Positions 53,315 through 63,098 are shown, counted from the first letter of the stretch. The stretch: DNA of 64,000 nucleotides from Promethearchaeota archaeon (GCA_019894975.1 JAGXNO010000015.1:1-64000); one strand, 5' to 3'. The notes: generated by a model from the sequence alone, not told the origin. Made by a program: numbers and translations.

Positions 53315-54466
53315 ATGCCACGTGAAGCAAATAGCAAATCAAATGACATAGAAAATAAATCAATGGAATCATCAACCATGTATAAATTGATTTCTGAAAA
53401 TGCACGCGATTTAATCTTGATAGCTAGTGAAGATCTGATCATCGAATATGTAAATAAAAAATCCTTATATAAACTAGGAGGTTATTCCGTTGATGAAGTT
53501 CTTGGAAAAAGAGCTCTAAATTTTATACATATAGATGATGCGAAGAATGCATTAATAAAATTCTATAAAGCTTTTAATACAGAAGGTCGTGGAACAATAG
53601 AAGCAAGAATAAAACACAAAGATGGTCATTTTGTACATGTGGAAATCAATGGGAGCCTATTTCATAATGAAAAAGGTGTATCAAAAGCCCTCTTAATCAC
53701 TAGAGATATTACAGATCGGAAAAATGCTGAAAAGGATATTCTTGAAGAAAATAAGAAACTACTAGAGCTTAGTCAGATTAAAAATGAATTGATTGCAACA
53801 ACTTCACATGAACTTAAGACACCATTGAATTCTATATATGCGGCCTCACAGTTTCTTCTAAGCAATTTAAAGGATCAAATTGGAGAAGATGCTTTAAAAT
53901 TTGTAGAAATGATTCATAGAGGAGGACAAAAATTAAAGTTATTAATCGAAAATCTACTCGATACGTCTAAAATTGAATCTGAGAATATAAGTTTACATTT
54001 GCAACGAGAAAATATTTTAGAATTAACAACTAATTGTATTAACGATATAAAATATTGGGCTGATAAACGAAATATTAATATTGTTGTCGATCATCCAAAG
54101 CAAATGCATGTGTTGGTGGATCGAATCAAAATTGAACAAGTTATAACAAATCTTCTTTCTAATGCAATTAAATTTACTCTTCCTAAAGGTGAAATTCATG
54201 TAAGAATCTATGAAGAAGATCATTGGGTAAATATCTCTGTAAAAGATGATGGCATTGGTTTGACCAAGAAAGAAATTAAAAATCTATTTAAAAAATTTGG
54301 TAAAATTGACCATTTTGGAAATGGTTTCGATGTAGAAAGTGATGGGACAGGTCTTGGTTTATTCATTTCAAAAGAAATTGTAGTGCTCCACAGTGGAGAA
54401 ATATTGGTAGAATCTAAAGGGAGAAATAAGGGATCTAATTTCACTATCAGATTACCAATACTATAA
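53315..54466 (+). CDS. PAS-domain sensor histidine kinase
   Basis: A 383-residue soluble kinase. The PAS domain is at about 22-135 (LISENARDLILIASED, DITDRKNAEKD at its end). A short coiled coil leads to the H-box TTSHELKTPLNSIY with His165, then the HATPase: N-box EQVITNLLSNAIKFT, G1 VKDDGIGLTKKE, G2 DGTGLGLFISKE. There is no membrane segment and no receiver domain, so it senses an internal signal. It is about 4 kb from the CheA HPt-P2 gene and is the only kinase core in the window, which makes it the natural phosphoryl donor. Confidence 0.93.
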   Translation: MPREANSKSNDIENKSMESSTMYKLISENARDLILIASEDLIIEYVNKKSLYKLGGYSVDEVLGKRALNFIHIDDAKNALIKFYKAFNTEGRGTIEARIKHKDGHFVHVEINGSLFHNEKGVSKALLITRDITDRKNAEKDILEENKKLLELSQIKNELIATTSHELKTPLNSIYAASQFLLSNLKDQIGEDALKFVEMIHRGGQKLKLLIENLLDTSKIESENISLHLQRENILELTTNCINDIKYWADKRNINIVVDHPKQMHVLVDRIKIEQVITNLLSNAIKFTLPKGEIHVRIYEEDHWVNISVKDDGIGLTKKEIKNLFKKFGKIDHFGNGFDVESDGTGLGLFISKEIVVLHSGEILVESKGRNKGSNFTIRLPIL

Positions 54467-54660
54467 CAAGCATAGATTATGATTTCATTAAGTTAGAATT
54501 TTAAATATTAATTCCTTTTTAATTATATAATCGCGAATAGTAAGCAATTTTATAAATCTCAAATTTTATTATTCGAGTCTTAGATGAATAACTATTGTGA
54601 ATTATAATAAGAATATCAACAGAAAATACTAAGAGACTTCAATATTCCATTCCATTTGGA

Positions 54661-55260
54661 GTGTATGGATTATTGTCAATTGCATTTGGAATTATCGGGG
54701 ATGTTTTAGCTTATATTTTTTTCCCAAACTTTAATATCTTAAGGAGAGCGGTAAGTTCATTATGCAAAGGAAAGGGTGGTCTATTTTTTCAAATAGGATC
54801 AGTAATTTCAGGGATTTTTGCTATACCTTTTGTTGTATACTTAAACAAATCATTCAATAAGGAATATGTGAAAGAGGATCTTAAAAGGAAAGCCTTAATA
54901 ACAGCACTCATTTCTTGTTCTTGTTTAATAATATTAGGGGCTTTTTGTGGATCTAATCCTATAGTTGCGGTAATACATGGAGTGTCCGCGGTAATAAGTT
55001 GGTTATTTGGATTATTTTATATTACTTTCTTTAACATTTTTATGTTAAGAGATCCCAAGTATTCCAGATCTCTTTCAATCATTGGATTTTGCGCTACTTT
55101 TTCTTTGTCTTTACTGATGATTCTTTTTTTCTTAGCATTTATTCCATCAATACGATTTTTAGTCATCATACTACCTTCTATTGAATGGATAAATACTATC
55201 ATAATAATATTGTGGTATCTTATCATTTCACTTTATACCCTCAAGAACAGGATATCATAA
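54661..55260 (+). CDS. DUF998-like membrane protein, copy 1
   Basis: A 199-residue protein with six transmembrane helices. It shares with the next gene the pattern ISVLGHHTGG-like RRAVSSLCKGKGGLFFQIGSVISGIFAIPF in the first loop and helix 2. The start is uncertain: GTG 54661 is used, but the frame is open about 20 codons further and the paralogue has about 20 extra N-terminal residues. The function of DUF998 is not known. Confidence 0.7.
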   Translation: MYGLLSIAFGIIGDVLAYIFFPNFNILRRAVSSLCKGKGGLFFQIGSVISGIFAIPFVVYLNKSFNKEYVKEDLKRKALITALISCSCLIILGAFCGSNPIVAVIHGVSAVISWLFGLFYITFFNIFMLRDPKYSRSLSIIGFCATFSLSLLMILFFLAFIPSIRFLVIILPSIEWINTIIIILWYLIISLYTLKNRIS

Positions 55261-55308
55261 AGTAAAATCATAAATTATTTTTAAAGTGTAATTAGTAAGG
55301 TAATTATT

Positions 55309-55986
55309 ATGAGTAAAGTAAACGATTATTTTGATAAACTATTTACTAAAATACCAGGTTATGTCTTTGGAATATTAACGTTTGTAATCGGTTCCTCTGG
55401 TTTTATTATTGCCATTTTATTATCTCCAGAATATGTGATGTGGGAGAAATCTATAAGTGTGTTAGGACACCACACTGGAGGTATTTTTTCAAGATTAGGA
55501 TTAATAATTTCGAATACTATCGCAATACCTGCTTTAATCTATTTAAGCAGATCTCTGAAAGATGAGAATGTAAATGAAAAAGTTAGAAAGATTGCATTAG
55601 GAACGGGAATTTTTGTTTCAGTAATCGCAGCATTATCAGGAATCGTAACAGGTAGTGCTCAGATCATTAAGGATATACATGGCTTTTTTGCTCTTTTGAG
55701 TTGGATTGGGGGCATAATTGTTTGCTTATCTTTTGGTTTGTTAATGTTAAAAAGTTCAAAATATTCAAAATCCGCAGCAAATTTTAGTTTTGTAATAGCT
55801 GGTATTTTTGGTTCTTTTCTTGTACCTTTTTTCATCACAAATTTTTGTTCTGCTGTTCCAGATATATGTGGTTCCTTTGGAAGGCGAGTATATACAATAA
55901 TGCCTATTTATGAGTGGATTGTGATGTTTTCCATTCTTAGCTGGTACCTATTTAATTCAATTTATACTCTAAAGAACAAGTTGTGA
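55309..55986 (+). CDS. DUF998-like membrane protein, copy 2
   Basis: A 225-residue paralogue of the preceding gene, 48 bp downstream, with six membrane helices (SISVLGHHTGGIFSRLGLII, ending YEWIVMFSILSWYLFN). The paired ends (STYTLKN-type, here SIYTLKNKL and in copy 1 SLYTLKNRI) show tandem duplication. Two Cys in the loop FCSAVPDICGS may form a disulfide. Role unknown. Confidence 0.75.
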   Translation: MSKVNDYFDKLFTKIPGYVFGILTFVIGSSGFIIAILLSPEYVMWEKSISVLGHHTGGIFSRLGLIISNTIAIPALIYLSRSLKDENVNEKVRKIALGTGIFVSVIAALSGIVTGSAQIIKDIHGFFALLSWIGGIIVCLSFGLLMLKSSKYSKSAANFSFVIAGIFGSFLVPFFITNFCSAVPDICGSFGRRVYTIMPIYEWIVMFSILSWYLFNSIYTLKNKL

Positions 55987-56022
55987 GAACCATAAGCATA
56001 AAATAATAATAGGGATGATTCT

Positions 56023-56697
56023 ATGGAAATTAATTATTATGAAAAGAGTATTAAGATTAACGAGAAAGATGCATTAATAATCGTCGATATGCAAAATGAT
56101 TTTATACCAGGAGGATCATTACCTGTGGCGGAAGGAGATCTTATTATAGAGGAAATAAATACTACAGCTAAGAAATTCAAAAATAGTGGAGGGATTGTAG
56201 TTTTAACTCAAGATTGGCATCCAAAAAATCATCTATCCTTTGCTAGTAATCATCCAGGAAAGAGTTCAGATGATGAGTATACATCAGATAATGGGGCAAT
56301 CGGTCCGGTATTATGGCCTGATCACTGTGTTCAGAATTCTCAAGGTGCTAAGTTTCATAAGGATTTAAAAGTTGAATTAGCAAGTAACATTATTCAAAAA
56401 GGAATGAATCCTAATTTAGATAGTTATTCTGGTTTTCAAGATAATGATAAGAAATCTGAAACAGGACTTAGAAGATATTTAGAATCATTAACTATTAAAC
56501 GAATTTTTATATGTGGGTTAGCCTTAGATTACTGTTGTTATTTTACTGCTATGGATGGAATCGATTTTGGGTTTAATGTTTATTTTTTGGTTAGGTTGAC
56601 AAGGGGTATTGATTTACCGGAAGGGAATATAAAAAACGCGTTGGAAAACATGGATAAGAAGGGAATAAAAATAGTTAAGAAAGCTGATTTCAAGTAA
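56023..56697 (+). CDS. pncA: Nicotinamidase/isochorismatase-family protein (PncA-like)
   Basis: The 224-residue protein has the catalytic Asp in IIVDMQNDFIPGGSLPV, metal ligands in TQDWHPKNHLSF and LWPDHCVQNS, a Lys region (IIQKGMNPNLDSYSGF), and nucleophile Cys in GLALDYCCYFTAMD. All residues of nicotinamidase are in place. It converts nicotinamide to nicotinate in NAD salvage. It is 36 bp after DUF998 copy 2 and 40 bp before the phosphatase gene. Confidence 0.92.
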   Translation: MEINYYEKSIKINEKDALIIVDMQNDFIPGGSLPVAEGDLIIEEINTTAKKFKNSGGIVVLTQDWHPKNHLSFASNHPGKSSDDEYTSDNGAIGPVLWPDHCVQNSQGAKFHKDLKVELASNIIQKGMNPNLDSYSGFQDNDKKSETGLRRYLESLTIKRIFICGLALDYCCYFTAMDGIDFGFNVYFLVRLTRGIDLPEGNIKNALENMDKKGIKIVKKADFK

Positions 56698-56737
56698 ATA
56701 ATAAAGATTTTTTTATATCATACATTTAATTCTAATA

Positions 56738-57214
56738 ATGACAAGTAAATTCCCCTATAAGTCAATTTTAATCGTTTGCAGTGTTAACACAGCACGTAGT
56801 CCTATGGCAGAAGGTTTTTTAAAAGATTTCTTCTCGAAAAATAATCTTGATATAGAAGTGAAATCAGGAGGAATTTCTTCTCATGCAAGAGATGGCATGC
56901 TCATCTCTATGGATTCAAAATTAGCAATGAAAGAAATTGGTATAATTCTCTCTGATACATCCATGTCAGTTGATTTAAAGAAACATACCCACTTGATTGA
57001 AAAAGCAGATTTAATTTTAACCCTAACGGATAAACATAGGAAAGAAATTAATAATTTCCTCAAAACAAATAACAAAAAGATATGTACAATTAAGGAGTTT
57101 GGTGGAAGAAAGGGAGATATTGAAGATCCTAGTATGAAAGAAGAACTTTTTAGTAAAGTTAGAGATGAAATTATAGATAATTTAACAGAAGGTTTAAACA
57201 AATACTCTTTTTAG
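56738..57214 (+). CDS. Low-molecular-weight protein tyrosine phosphatase family
   Basis: A 158-residue protein with the P-loop CSVNTARSPMAEG (Cys14, Arg20, C-x5-R-S) and a later GDIEDPS that supplies the general-acid Asp. Matches LMW phosphatases and their arsenate-reductase relatives. The additional Cys pair of thioredoxin-dependent ArsC is not seen, favouring a phosphatase. It is 3 bp before uppP, so translation is coupled. Confidence 0.85.
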   Translation: MTSKFPYKSILIVCSVNTARSPMAEGFLKDFFSKNNLDIEVKSGGISSHARDGMLISMDSKLAMKEIGIILSDTSMSVDLKKHTHLIEKADLILTLTDKHRKEINNFLKTNNKKICTIKEFGGRKGDIEDPSMKEELFSKVRDEIIDNLTEGLNKYSF

Positions 57215-57217
57215 ATC

Positions 57218-58063
57218 ATGATTGAATATATCATAATTGCTATACTTCAAGGTATTTTTGAATGGCTTCCTATCTCAAGTTCAGGACAAACTATGATTAT
57301 TTCTACCAATTTATTCGGAATTTCTCCTGAGAATGCTTTTAGTCTCGCTATTTGGTTACATTTTGGTACGATGTTTGCAGTCTTAATAAAGTTTAGAGGA
57401 GATTTCTTTGGGATAATAAAAAGTTTAATACATAAAGGCACTACTATAGAAGAAATTGACATCAAAAAGAGGAATTGGTTAATTTTTGCTACGATTGGAA
57501 CCGGGGTAACAGCTTTACCTCTTTACTTCATTTTTAAAATAGTATTTCTTGATGTCTTTTCGGCTAAACAAGGAGATATAATAACCCTTTTCATTTCAGG
57601 CTTATTAATCCTTACAGGGATAATAATAATTAAAACAAGAAAAGTATATGGTAATTCTAAAATAATTACTACATCTAAAAAGAAGATACAAAAAGATAGC
57701 ACCTTATCAGGTCTTATCCAAGGCATATCGATATTGCCAGGCGTCTCTCGCTCTGGAGTTACAGTTTCAACTATTTTACTTGAGAAATATGAACAAAAAG
57801 ATGCACTTAGATTGAGTTTTTTGATGTCTGTTCCTGTTGTTATCGCTTCAATTATTGTGGATATAATATTTGGTGAAGGTTCAATTTTTGGGACATTAGA
57901 CTTAATTACCATTATAATAACTACGTTAATTAGTTTTATTATCGGATATGCTACAATTGAATTATTACTAAAATTAGCTAGTAAAATTAACTTTGGTTAT
58001 TTCTGCATTGTATATGGCGTAATTGCTTACGCGGTTATTATTCCTTTTATGATAATTCCTTAA
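57218..58063 (+). CDS. uppP: Undecaprenyl-/polyprenyl-diphosphatase (UppP/BacA)
   Basis: A 281-residue membrane protein with about eight helices. Both signature loops are present: GIFEWLPISSSGQTMI near the N-terminus (the E-x-x-P-I-S-S-S-G motif) and ILPGVSRSGVTVST (PGxSRSG). It hydrolyses polyprenyl diphosphate to recycle the lipid carrier for glycan assembly. In an archaeon it would serve dolichol-like carriers for GT87-type transferases. Its end overlaps by 4 bp the convergent ATP-grasp gene. Confidence 0.93.
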   Translation: MIEYIIIAILQGIFEWLPISSSGQTMIISTNLFGISPENAFSLAIWLHFGTMFAVLIKFRGDFFGIIKSLIHKGTTIEEIDIKKRNWLIFATIGTGVTALPLYFIFKIVFLDVFSAKQGDIITLFISGLLILTGIIIIKTRKVYGNSKIITTSKKKIQKDSTLSGLIQGISILPGVSRSGVTVSTILLEKYEQKDALRLSFLMSVPVVIASIIVDIIFGEGSIFGTLDLITIIITTLISFIIGYATIELLLKLASKINFGYFCIVYGVIAYAVIIPFMIIP

Positions 58064-58956
58064 AGAGTTAAAATGTGACCTTTAATAAATTCACTTAAGA
58101 CATTCTCTATTTTAGGTATTCCTTTAAAACTTGGAAAATCATTCAAATCAATTAAGTATAATTCTTTTTGATTCAGAGGTTTAACTAAGTCAAAACCAAA
58201 AATTCTGAGATTTAACTCTTTTGATAATATTTGTGATAATTGTACAATATCTTCTGTAATTTCAAATTCTTCTCGTTCGAGCTGGCTAACATCGATGTTT
58301 TCTGGTTTTTCCCTTAAATAAATGTAAATTGGATTTTCTCTTTTAATACCGTAAACCTTGTCTCCAATTACATAAACTTTCCGTTCAAAACCATCGCATG
58401 GAATGAATTCTTGGATATATACATCATAGTATAAGAATTGTTTATACATTTTACAAAATTTGTCAACTTCCTCAATATTTTGAACTAGAAAATTAAACCG
58501 ATTGTATTTATCATGTTGGTAATGACTTTTAATAACAATAGGTAATTTTGATAAAGCCCATTCTTTAAATTTGGTTACATCCGATAAAGTCTGGTTCCAT
58601 GAGTTAGGCATTAAGAAGTTCTGTAATTTTTGTTTATGATCTGCTAGTGCTTTCCTTAATGCATAATCAAGAGCAATTTTATTCTTACATAACAAAACAG
58701 TATCCACATTATGGAGTGTTGGGATGTTATAAAGCTTAGCAAAATGTAATAAATCTATTGAACATTCGTTTCTAACCTTTAATATTATCATATCTACTTT
58801 TTTGAAGGATGTTGGCATATCTGCAAGACTAAAAAACTCATTTTGAGGATCATGGAGGATTATCTCGAAATCTTCAATTTGTTTTAAATTAGTAATAAGT
58901 TGTGAAATTACTTCATGATCTTGTCGTGCTGAGAAAATAATTTTTCTTTTTGTCAT
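58060..58956 (-). CDS. ATP-grasp protein 1, ITPK-like
   Basis: A 298-residue protein. The N-terminal half is a Rossmann-like domain (IIFSARQDHEVISQL). An ATP-grasp follows: LPIVIKSHYQHDK (ATP Lys), VYIQEFIPCDGFERKVYVIGDKVYGIKR, and LRIFGFDLVKPLNQKELYLIDLNDFPSFKGIP with the metal ligands. From memory, the last block resembles inositol 1,3,4-trisphosphate 5/6-kinase (FGID..., IDxNxFPGYxG). It also resembles RimK-like ligases, but the YKVFVVG-type strand favours ITPK. It neighbours myo-inositol-phosphate synthase. Confidence 0.7.
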   Translation of the reverse strand: MTKRKIIFSARQDHEVISQLITNLKQIEDFEIILHDPQNEFFSLADMPTSFKKVDMIILKVRNECSIDLLHFAKLYNIPTLHNVDTVLLCKNKIALDYALRKALADHKQKLQNFLMPNSWNQTLSDVTKFKEWALSKLPIVIKSHYQHDKYNRFNFLVQNIEEVDKFCKMYKQFLYYDVYIQEFIPCDGFERKVYVIGDKVYGIKRENPIYIYLREKPENIDVSQLEREEFEITEDIVQLSQILSKELNLRIFGFDLVKPLNQKELYLIDLNDFPSFKGIPKIENVLSEFIKGHILTL

Positions 58957-59197
58957 AGTAATCAGTTTAATTATTACTGAATATACTTAAGTTTATTCTT
59001 TTAACCGCTTTCTTATCCTAGATAGTTATTGATTTTAAAATATTCCTACTCCTTTTCACATAAAACCTTTTTTTTAAAGTATTGAATAGTTAAATATTAA
59101 AAAATTTAATAATATTAATCAATCTTTTTAATTAGTTAACGGATCTATTCATTATTTCAAAATAATTTAAATATTATAATTTTATATTGAAAATATC

Positions 59198-60289
59198 ATG
59201 GGGAATAAAATTAATTGTGCGATCATAGGAGTAGGAGACGTAGCAAGCGCATTAGTTCAAGGGGTAGAAAATTATAAAAAAAATCCCGACAAAATAATAG
59301 GGATCTTACCAGAAATTACCCAATATAGCATACATGATATAAATTTTGTTTTAGGAATTGATGTAAATTCAAATAAAGTTGGTAAAGATTTAAGTGAGGC
59401 AATTTTTGCTGAACCTAATTGTAATATGAGACTTTTTAATCCAAGTAAATTGAATGCTCCTGTAATCAAGGGACCTATAATGGATGGATTAGATAGTAAC
59501 ATTAAGAATATTATACCTGTTGAAGAAACTCAAAAACCAGCAGATATAATGAAAGAATTAAAAGATAGAAATGTGGATGTTACAATTATTTTACTCCCCA
59601 CTGGGGCGCATAACGCTGTTAAATTTCATGTTATGAATGCAATCGAAGCAAGTTCATGTGTAGTAAATGGAATGCCTTCTCCCGTTGTTCATGATTCAGA
59701 AATTGTAAAAAAGGCTGAAGATCAAAAAATATCACTAATCGGAGATGATGTTAAATCTCAGATAGGTGCAACTATAATCCATAGAGCTTTGACTAATCTT
59801 TTTCCAATGAGAGGGGCAATCTTGGACAGAACAATCCAATTAGATTGGGGTGGATGTAGCGATTTTTGTAATTTACTAAGTCCTATGCCTAATGGGGAAC
59901 TAAGATATGAACAAGGTAAGAGAAAGTCAAAAACCGAGTCAGTCATAGCTAACCTTCCAAATAAGGATGAAGTTCAGTGCCAAATTTCTGCTGTGGATTA
60001 TATCCCATTTTTAAAAAACCAAAAAGAAGCTTATATGAGATTGGAAGGTAGAATATTTGGAGGAGCTCCTGTGAGAGTTGACATTACTATGTTTGTGGAA
60101 GATGGTAATAATTCAGCTGGAATTATAGCTGATTGTATTAGGGTTAGTAAAATTGCAAAAGATAGAAAGATTGGAGGTGTGCTTCATTCAGCTAGCTCCT
60201 TCTTTACTAAACATCCTCCTAAACAATTAGAAGACTATATTGCTAAAAAAGAACTTGTAGAATTCATTAAAGGAAATAGGAATAATTAA
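59198..60289 (+). CDS. Myo-inositol-1-phosphate synthase
   Basis: The 363-residue protein starts with AIIGVGDVASALVQGV (NAD-binding G-x-G-x-x-A). Then come GIDVNSNKVGKDL, PTGAHNAVKFHVMNAIE, NGMPSPVV, GDDVKSQIGATIIHRAL (a signature of the synthase: GDDxKSQxG), LDWGGCSDFCNL, KRKSKTESV, and DYIPFL. Length and motifs match the archaeal/bacterial MIPS. It converts glucose-6-phosphate to 1L-myo-inositol 1-phosphate (Ins3P). It lies between ATP-grasp genes 1 and 2, with convergent ATP-grasp 2 only 18 bp after it. Confidence 0.93.
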   Translation: MGNKINCAIIGVGDVASALVQGVENYKKNPDKIIGILPEITQYSIHDINFVLGIDVNSNKVGKDLSEAIFAEPNCNMRLFNPSKLNAPVIKGPIMDGLDSNIKNIIPVEETQKPADIMKELKDRNVDVTIILLPTGAHNAVKFHVMNAIEASSCVVNGMPSPVVHDSEIVKKAEDQKISLIGDDVKSQIGATIIHRALTNLFPMRGAILDRTIQLDWGGCSDFCNLLSPMPNGELRYEQGKRKSKTESVIANLPNKDEVQCQISAVDYIPFLKNQKEAYMRLEGRIFGGAPVRVDITMFVEDGNNSAGIIADCIRVSKIAKDRKIGGVLHSASSFFTKHPPKQLEDYIAKKELVEFIKGNRNN

Positions 60290-60307
60290 TTTTAAGTATA
60301 AAATCAC

Positions 60308-61222
60308 TCAACCATGTACCTTGACAGATGCTTTATACGTTTGTCCTCTTACAAAGAGGATGTTATAGATGTAATCTGAAATTAAACTTACAGCTTCTGG
60401 AATACTTCTAAAACTTGGAAAATCATTAACATCAACGATATAACGGATTCCATCATTAGTAATAATGTAATCAATGCCAAAAATAGCCATACCTAATTTT
60501 CTACCTAGACGTAACACTCTTCTTTTAAACTGTTTCTCAACTGGGGCTCTCATATGAATAAGGTCAAGTGGAGATAAATCATTTCTTTCTTGTAATCGAT
60601 TGTGAGAAGTTATAGAGCCAACCCAACGATCAATGACATATATTTTATAAACTAAATCAAACTCACCTATATATTCTTGGAAAAATAGATTGCTATTCTT
60701 GAATTCCGCAGTTAGTTTTTCAAATTGGTCCAGATTTTCTGCAATTCCAAGAATCCTATCATTTTTGGGAAGAGAGGGGACATTATGTGTGTCTATTTTA
60801 ATAATAATGTTCTTACCATTTTTACATGCTTCATAAGCTTCATTAAAAGTAGGATAAATTTGAGGTGTGTACAGTTTTTTACATTTCTGATTAATAAACT
60901 GAATAGTATTCTTTCTACTTTCACAAATTTTAACAGAGTTTAAACTGTTTAGCACAGGGATATTTGGTGCATATAAATTTAGAGCATCGTAGATAATTTG
61001 ATTTGATGCTTCAGAGTATAATTTCACAATAATTAAAGAAATTGGATACTTCTTTAATCTTTTTTTGAAATATTTTACATTGAATTTATCTGAGCCACTT
61101 TTAAAAAGGTTTACAATAGATATATTATAGTTTTTACTACAGAATTTCTTGATCTCCTGAAAAATCTCAAGGTCACGATTACAAATAGCACCAACATAAA
61201 TTCTATAGAGCTTATTTGACAT
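60308..61222 (-). CDS. ATP-grasp protein 2, ITPK-like
   Basis: A 304-residue paralogue of the gene at 58060. The N-terminal beta-alpha domain (IYVGAICNRDLEIFQEI) is followed by NIIIKIDTHNVP (ATP Lys), LFFQEYIGEFDLVYKIYVIDRWVGSI, and AIFGIDYIITNDGIRYIVDVNDFPSFRSIP. It is the most ITPK-like of the four: YKIYVI, FGIDYII and VDVNDFP match the corresponding human ITPK1 blocks recalled from memory. It may phosphorylate Ins3P or a higher inositol phosphate. It is convergent with the synthase gene. Confidence 0.72.
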   Translation of the reverse strand: MSNKLYRIYVGAICNRDLEIFQEIKKFCSKNYNISIVNLFKSGSDKFNVKYFKKRLKKYPISLIIVKLYSEASNQIIYDALNLYAPNIPVLNSLNSVKICESRKNTIQFINQKCKKLYTPQIYPTFNEAYEACKNGKNIIIKIDTHNVPSLPKNDRILGIAENLDQFEKLTAEFKNSNLFFQEYIGEFDLVYKIYVIDRWVGSITSHNRLQERNDLSPLDLIHMRAPVEKQFKRRVLRLGRKLGMAIFGIDYIITNDGIRYIVDVNDFPSFRSIPEAVSLISDYIYNILFVRGQTYKASVKVHG

Positions 61223-61470
61223 AGTAAAAACCCTATTATTTTGTTAAAATATGAATAAATTATGATATATAAATATATTGATTGATTAATTGAGATTTAG
61301 GTGATGATTTTAAGAAAATCATTTTTATGTTTCTCATAGATTAGATTTATATTTCAGTTCTATATTAAATAATTGTTAATTTGATAAGAATTGGATTTAA
61401 ATTGAGTAATTTTTAATAATTTAATAAAACACAGATAAATTTCTTATATAAACCTTCTAGGGTAAATTTT

Positions 61471-62286
61471 GTGAAAAAAATAGGTATAATTATTGATAGA
61501 TATCATCTAGAACATAAAGTTTCTGAATTTTTAGAATACCTAAAAACTAAAGCGGAAGTAAAAATGTATGTTGAAGAAACTTTTCTCTTAGATAGTTCTA
61601 AATTGAAATTTGATGAAGACATATTTTTTGTTAAAGGGAAAGGAGATTTGATATTAGCCCTTATAAAATTAATAGCTGAACAAACTGACATTCCTGTTAT
61701 TAATTCATATAAGGGAACTTGGTTAGCAATTAATAGATTTTTGAATAGTGTAGTCCTGAAAAAGGCGGGTATACCTATTCCAGATTTTTCATTAAACCCT
61801 AAAGGAATTATACCGCCCTTTAAAGACTATATAATAAAAAATATAATCGATCAAAAAAATTATAAGTTTACACCAATTGTACATAAAGAAAATGGGCAAT
61901 TAAAAGTAGTGGATGAAAGAGCGTTAAATGAAGTTGATAAAACGGGCCCCAAATATAACTACCTCTATTATCAAAAATTTATAAGAAGCAAATGGGAATA
62001 TAAAATCTATGGAATTGGCGATCAAGTTTTCTTTAACAGACAATTGCCAATTTTAGTAAATCCTAATAAGTTGGAATCAAGATGTGAAATAGAAAAGATT
62101 CCTGAATTAGAAGAATATTGCTACAAAGCAATGGAAATTATGGATTTAAAATTGACTTCACTTGATTTTCTAAAATCAAAAGATCAATTCTACCTAACCG
62201 ATATAAACTGTACACCTAATTTTAATTATCTTAAAAATGGTCCCAAAATCGTTGCAGATTATTTATTAGAACTAGCAAAAAGATAA
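61471..62286 (+). CDS. ATP-grasp protein 3, diverged
   Basis: A 271-residue protein, GTG start. Same two-domain plan as the others: N-terminal domain (IGIIIDRYHLEHKVSEFL), NSYKGTWLAINRFLNSVVLKKAGIP, then KFTPIVHKENG, YLYYQKFIRSKWEYKIYGIGDQVF, and SLDFLKSKDQFYLTDINCTPNF with DIN as metal ligands. It lacks the NDFPSF loop of copies 1 and 2. The next gene begins 15 bp later; the two are one transcript, divergent from copy 2. Confidence 0.75.
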   Translation: MKKIGIIIDRYHLEHKVSEFLEYLKTKAEVKMYVEETFLLDSSKLKFDEDIFFVKGKGDLILALIKLIAEQTDIPVINSYKGTWLAINRFLNSVVLKKAGIPIPDFSLNPKGIIPPFKDYIIKNIIDQKNYKFTPIVHKENGQLKVVDERALNEVDKTGPKYNYLYYQKFIRSKWEYKIYGIGDQVFFNRQLPILVNPNKLESRCEIEKIPELEEYCYKAMEIMDLKLTSLDFLKSKDQFYLTDINCTPNFNYLKNGPKIVADYLLELAKR

Positions 62287-62300
62287 CAAAGTGATGAAAA

Positions 62301-63098
62301 ATGAAGATTGGCATCCTCTCAAAAAGAAAAACTATGATGGCTGGCAAATTGAAATCATGTTTAGAGAATAAAGGATTTACTGTTTCAATTTACACATTAG
62401 AAAACTTAGTTATTGATGATTCACTTTTAAATCACGATTTTTTTATACTTAAGTCGAAAAGCTTATTTTTTCTGTATGCGGGATATTTCTTAGAAGCAAA
62501 TAATATTCCGGTAGTTCCCAAACCAGATGATTCTTTCATTCAAAAAAATCGAATACAGTCACATTTTTTAATTAAAAAATTAGGGCTGTTATGTCCTGAG
62601 ATCTATTTAGGAACACCAGATTCATTCAAAAACAATTTAAAGGAGTTTCCTTATATTTTAAAACCAATCATGGGATCAGGGAGTAGGGGAGTCCGGATAA
62701 TTAAATCAAATGAAGACTTATTAATAAAAGATAAGGGCATTCTATATATGGAAAAATTTATCTATGGTCTTCATTATAATGTTTACTTTATAGGAAATGA
62801 TATATGTACACTAATTAAACCTCCTTTATCACACGAACACGTAGACATGAAGAAAATCAAAACTCCTAACGATATTAAGAGTTTAATTGAAACATGGAAA
62901 GGTTATTTTAAAGGTGATCTCTTATTTGGGCATTTGGATATTGTAAGAGAAGAGTATAGTAATAAGTTATATGTTGTAGATCCTGGTTCCTTCCCTGAAT
63001 TTACAAACTGGAAGTGTGATGGATCACCACCTGAAAAAATCTGTAATATTATACTTGAGTATGTTAAAAAATTGAAATCCACAATAAATAATATTTAA
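62301..63098 (+). CDS. ATP-grasp protein 4, diverged
   Basis: A 265-residue protein. Opening IGILSKRKTMMAGKLKSCL parallels ITPK and RimK-type N-terminal domains. FPYILKPIMGSGSRGVRII is a glycine-rich ATP-grasp lid, followed by ILYMEKFIYGLHYNVYFIGNDICTL and GHLDIVREE...LYVVDPGSFPEF with a DPG in place of DIN/DLN. The complete glycine loop suggests an active nucleotide site, but the Asn ligand is replaced. It is downstream of copy 3 (15 bp). Confidence 0.75.
   Translation: MKIGILSKRKTMMAGKLKSCLENKGFTVSIYTLENLVIDDSLLNHDFFILKSKSLFFLYAGYFLEANNIPVVPKPDDSFIQKNRIQSHFLIKKLGLLCPEIYLGTPDSFKNNLKEFPYILKPIMGSGSRGVRIIKSNEDLLIKDKGILYMEKFIYGLHYNVYFIGNDICTLIKPPLSHEHVDMKKIKTPNDIKSLIETWKGYFKGDLLFGHLDIVREEYSNKLYVVDPGSFPEFTNWKCDGSPPEKICNIILEYVKKLKSTINNI

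Noticed and set aside
57523-57912. 129-codon ORF antisense to uppP
   Set aside because: It mirrors the codon pattern of a clearly real membrane-protein gene and has no recognisable motif or start signal.
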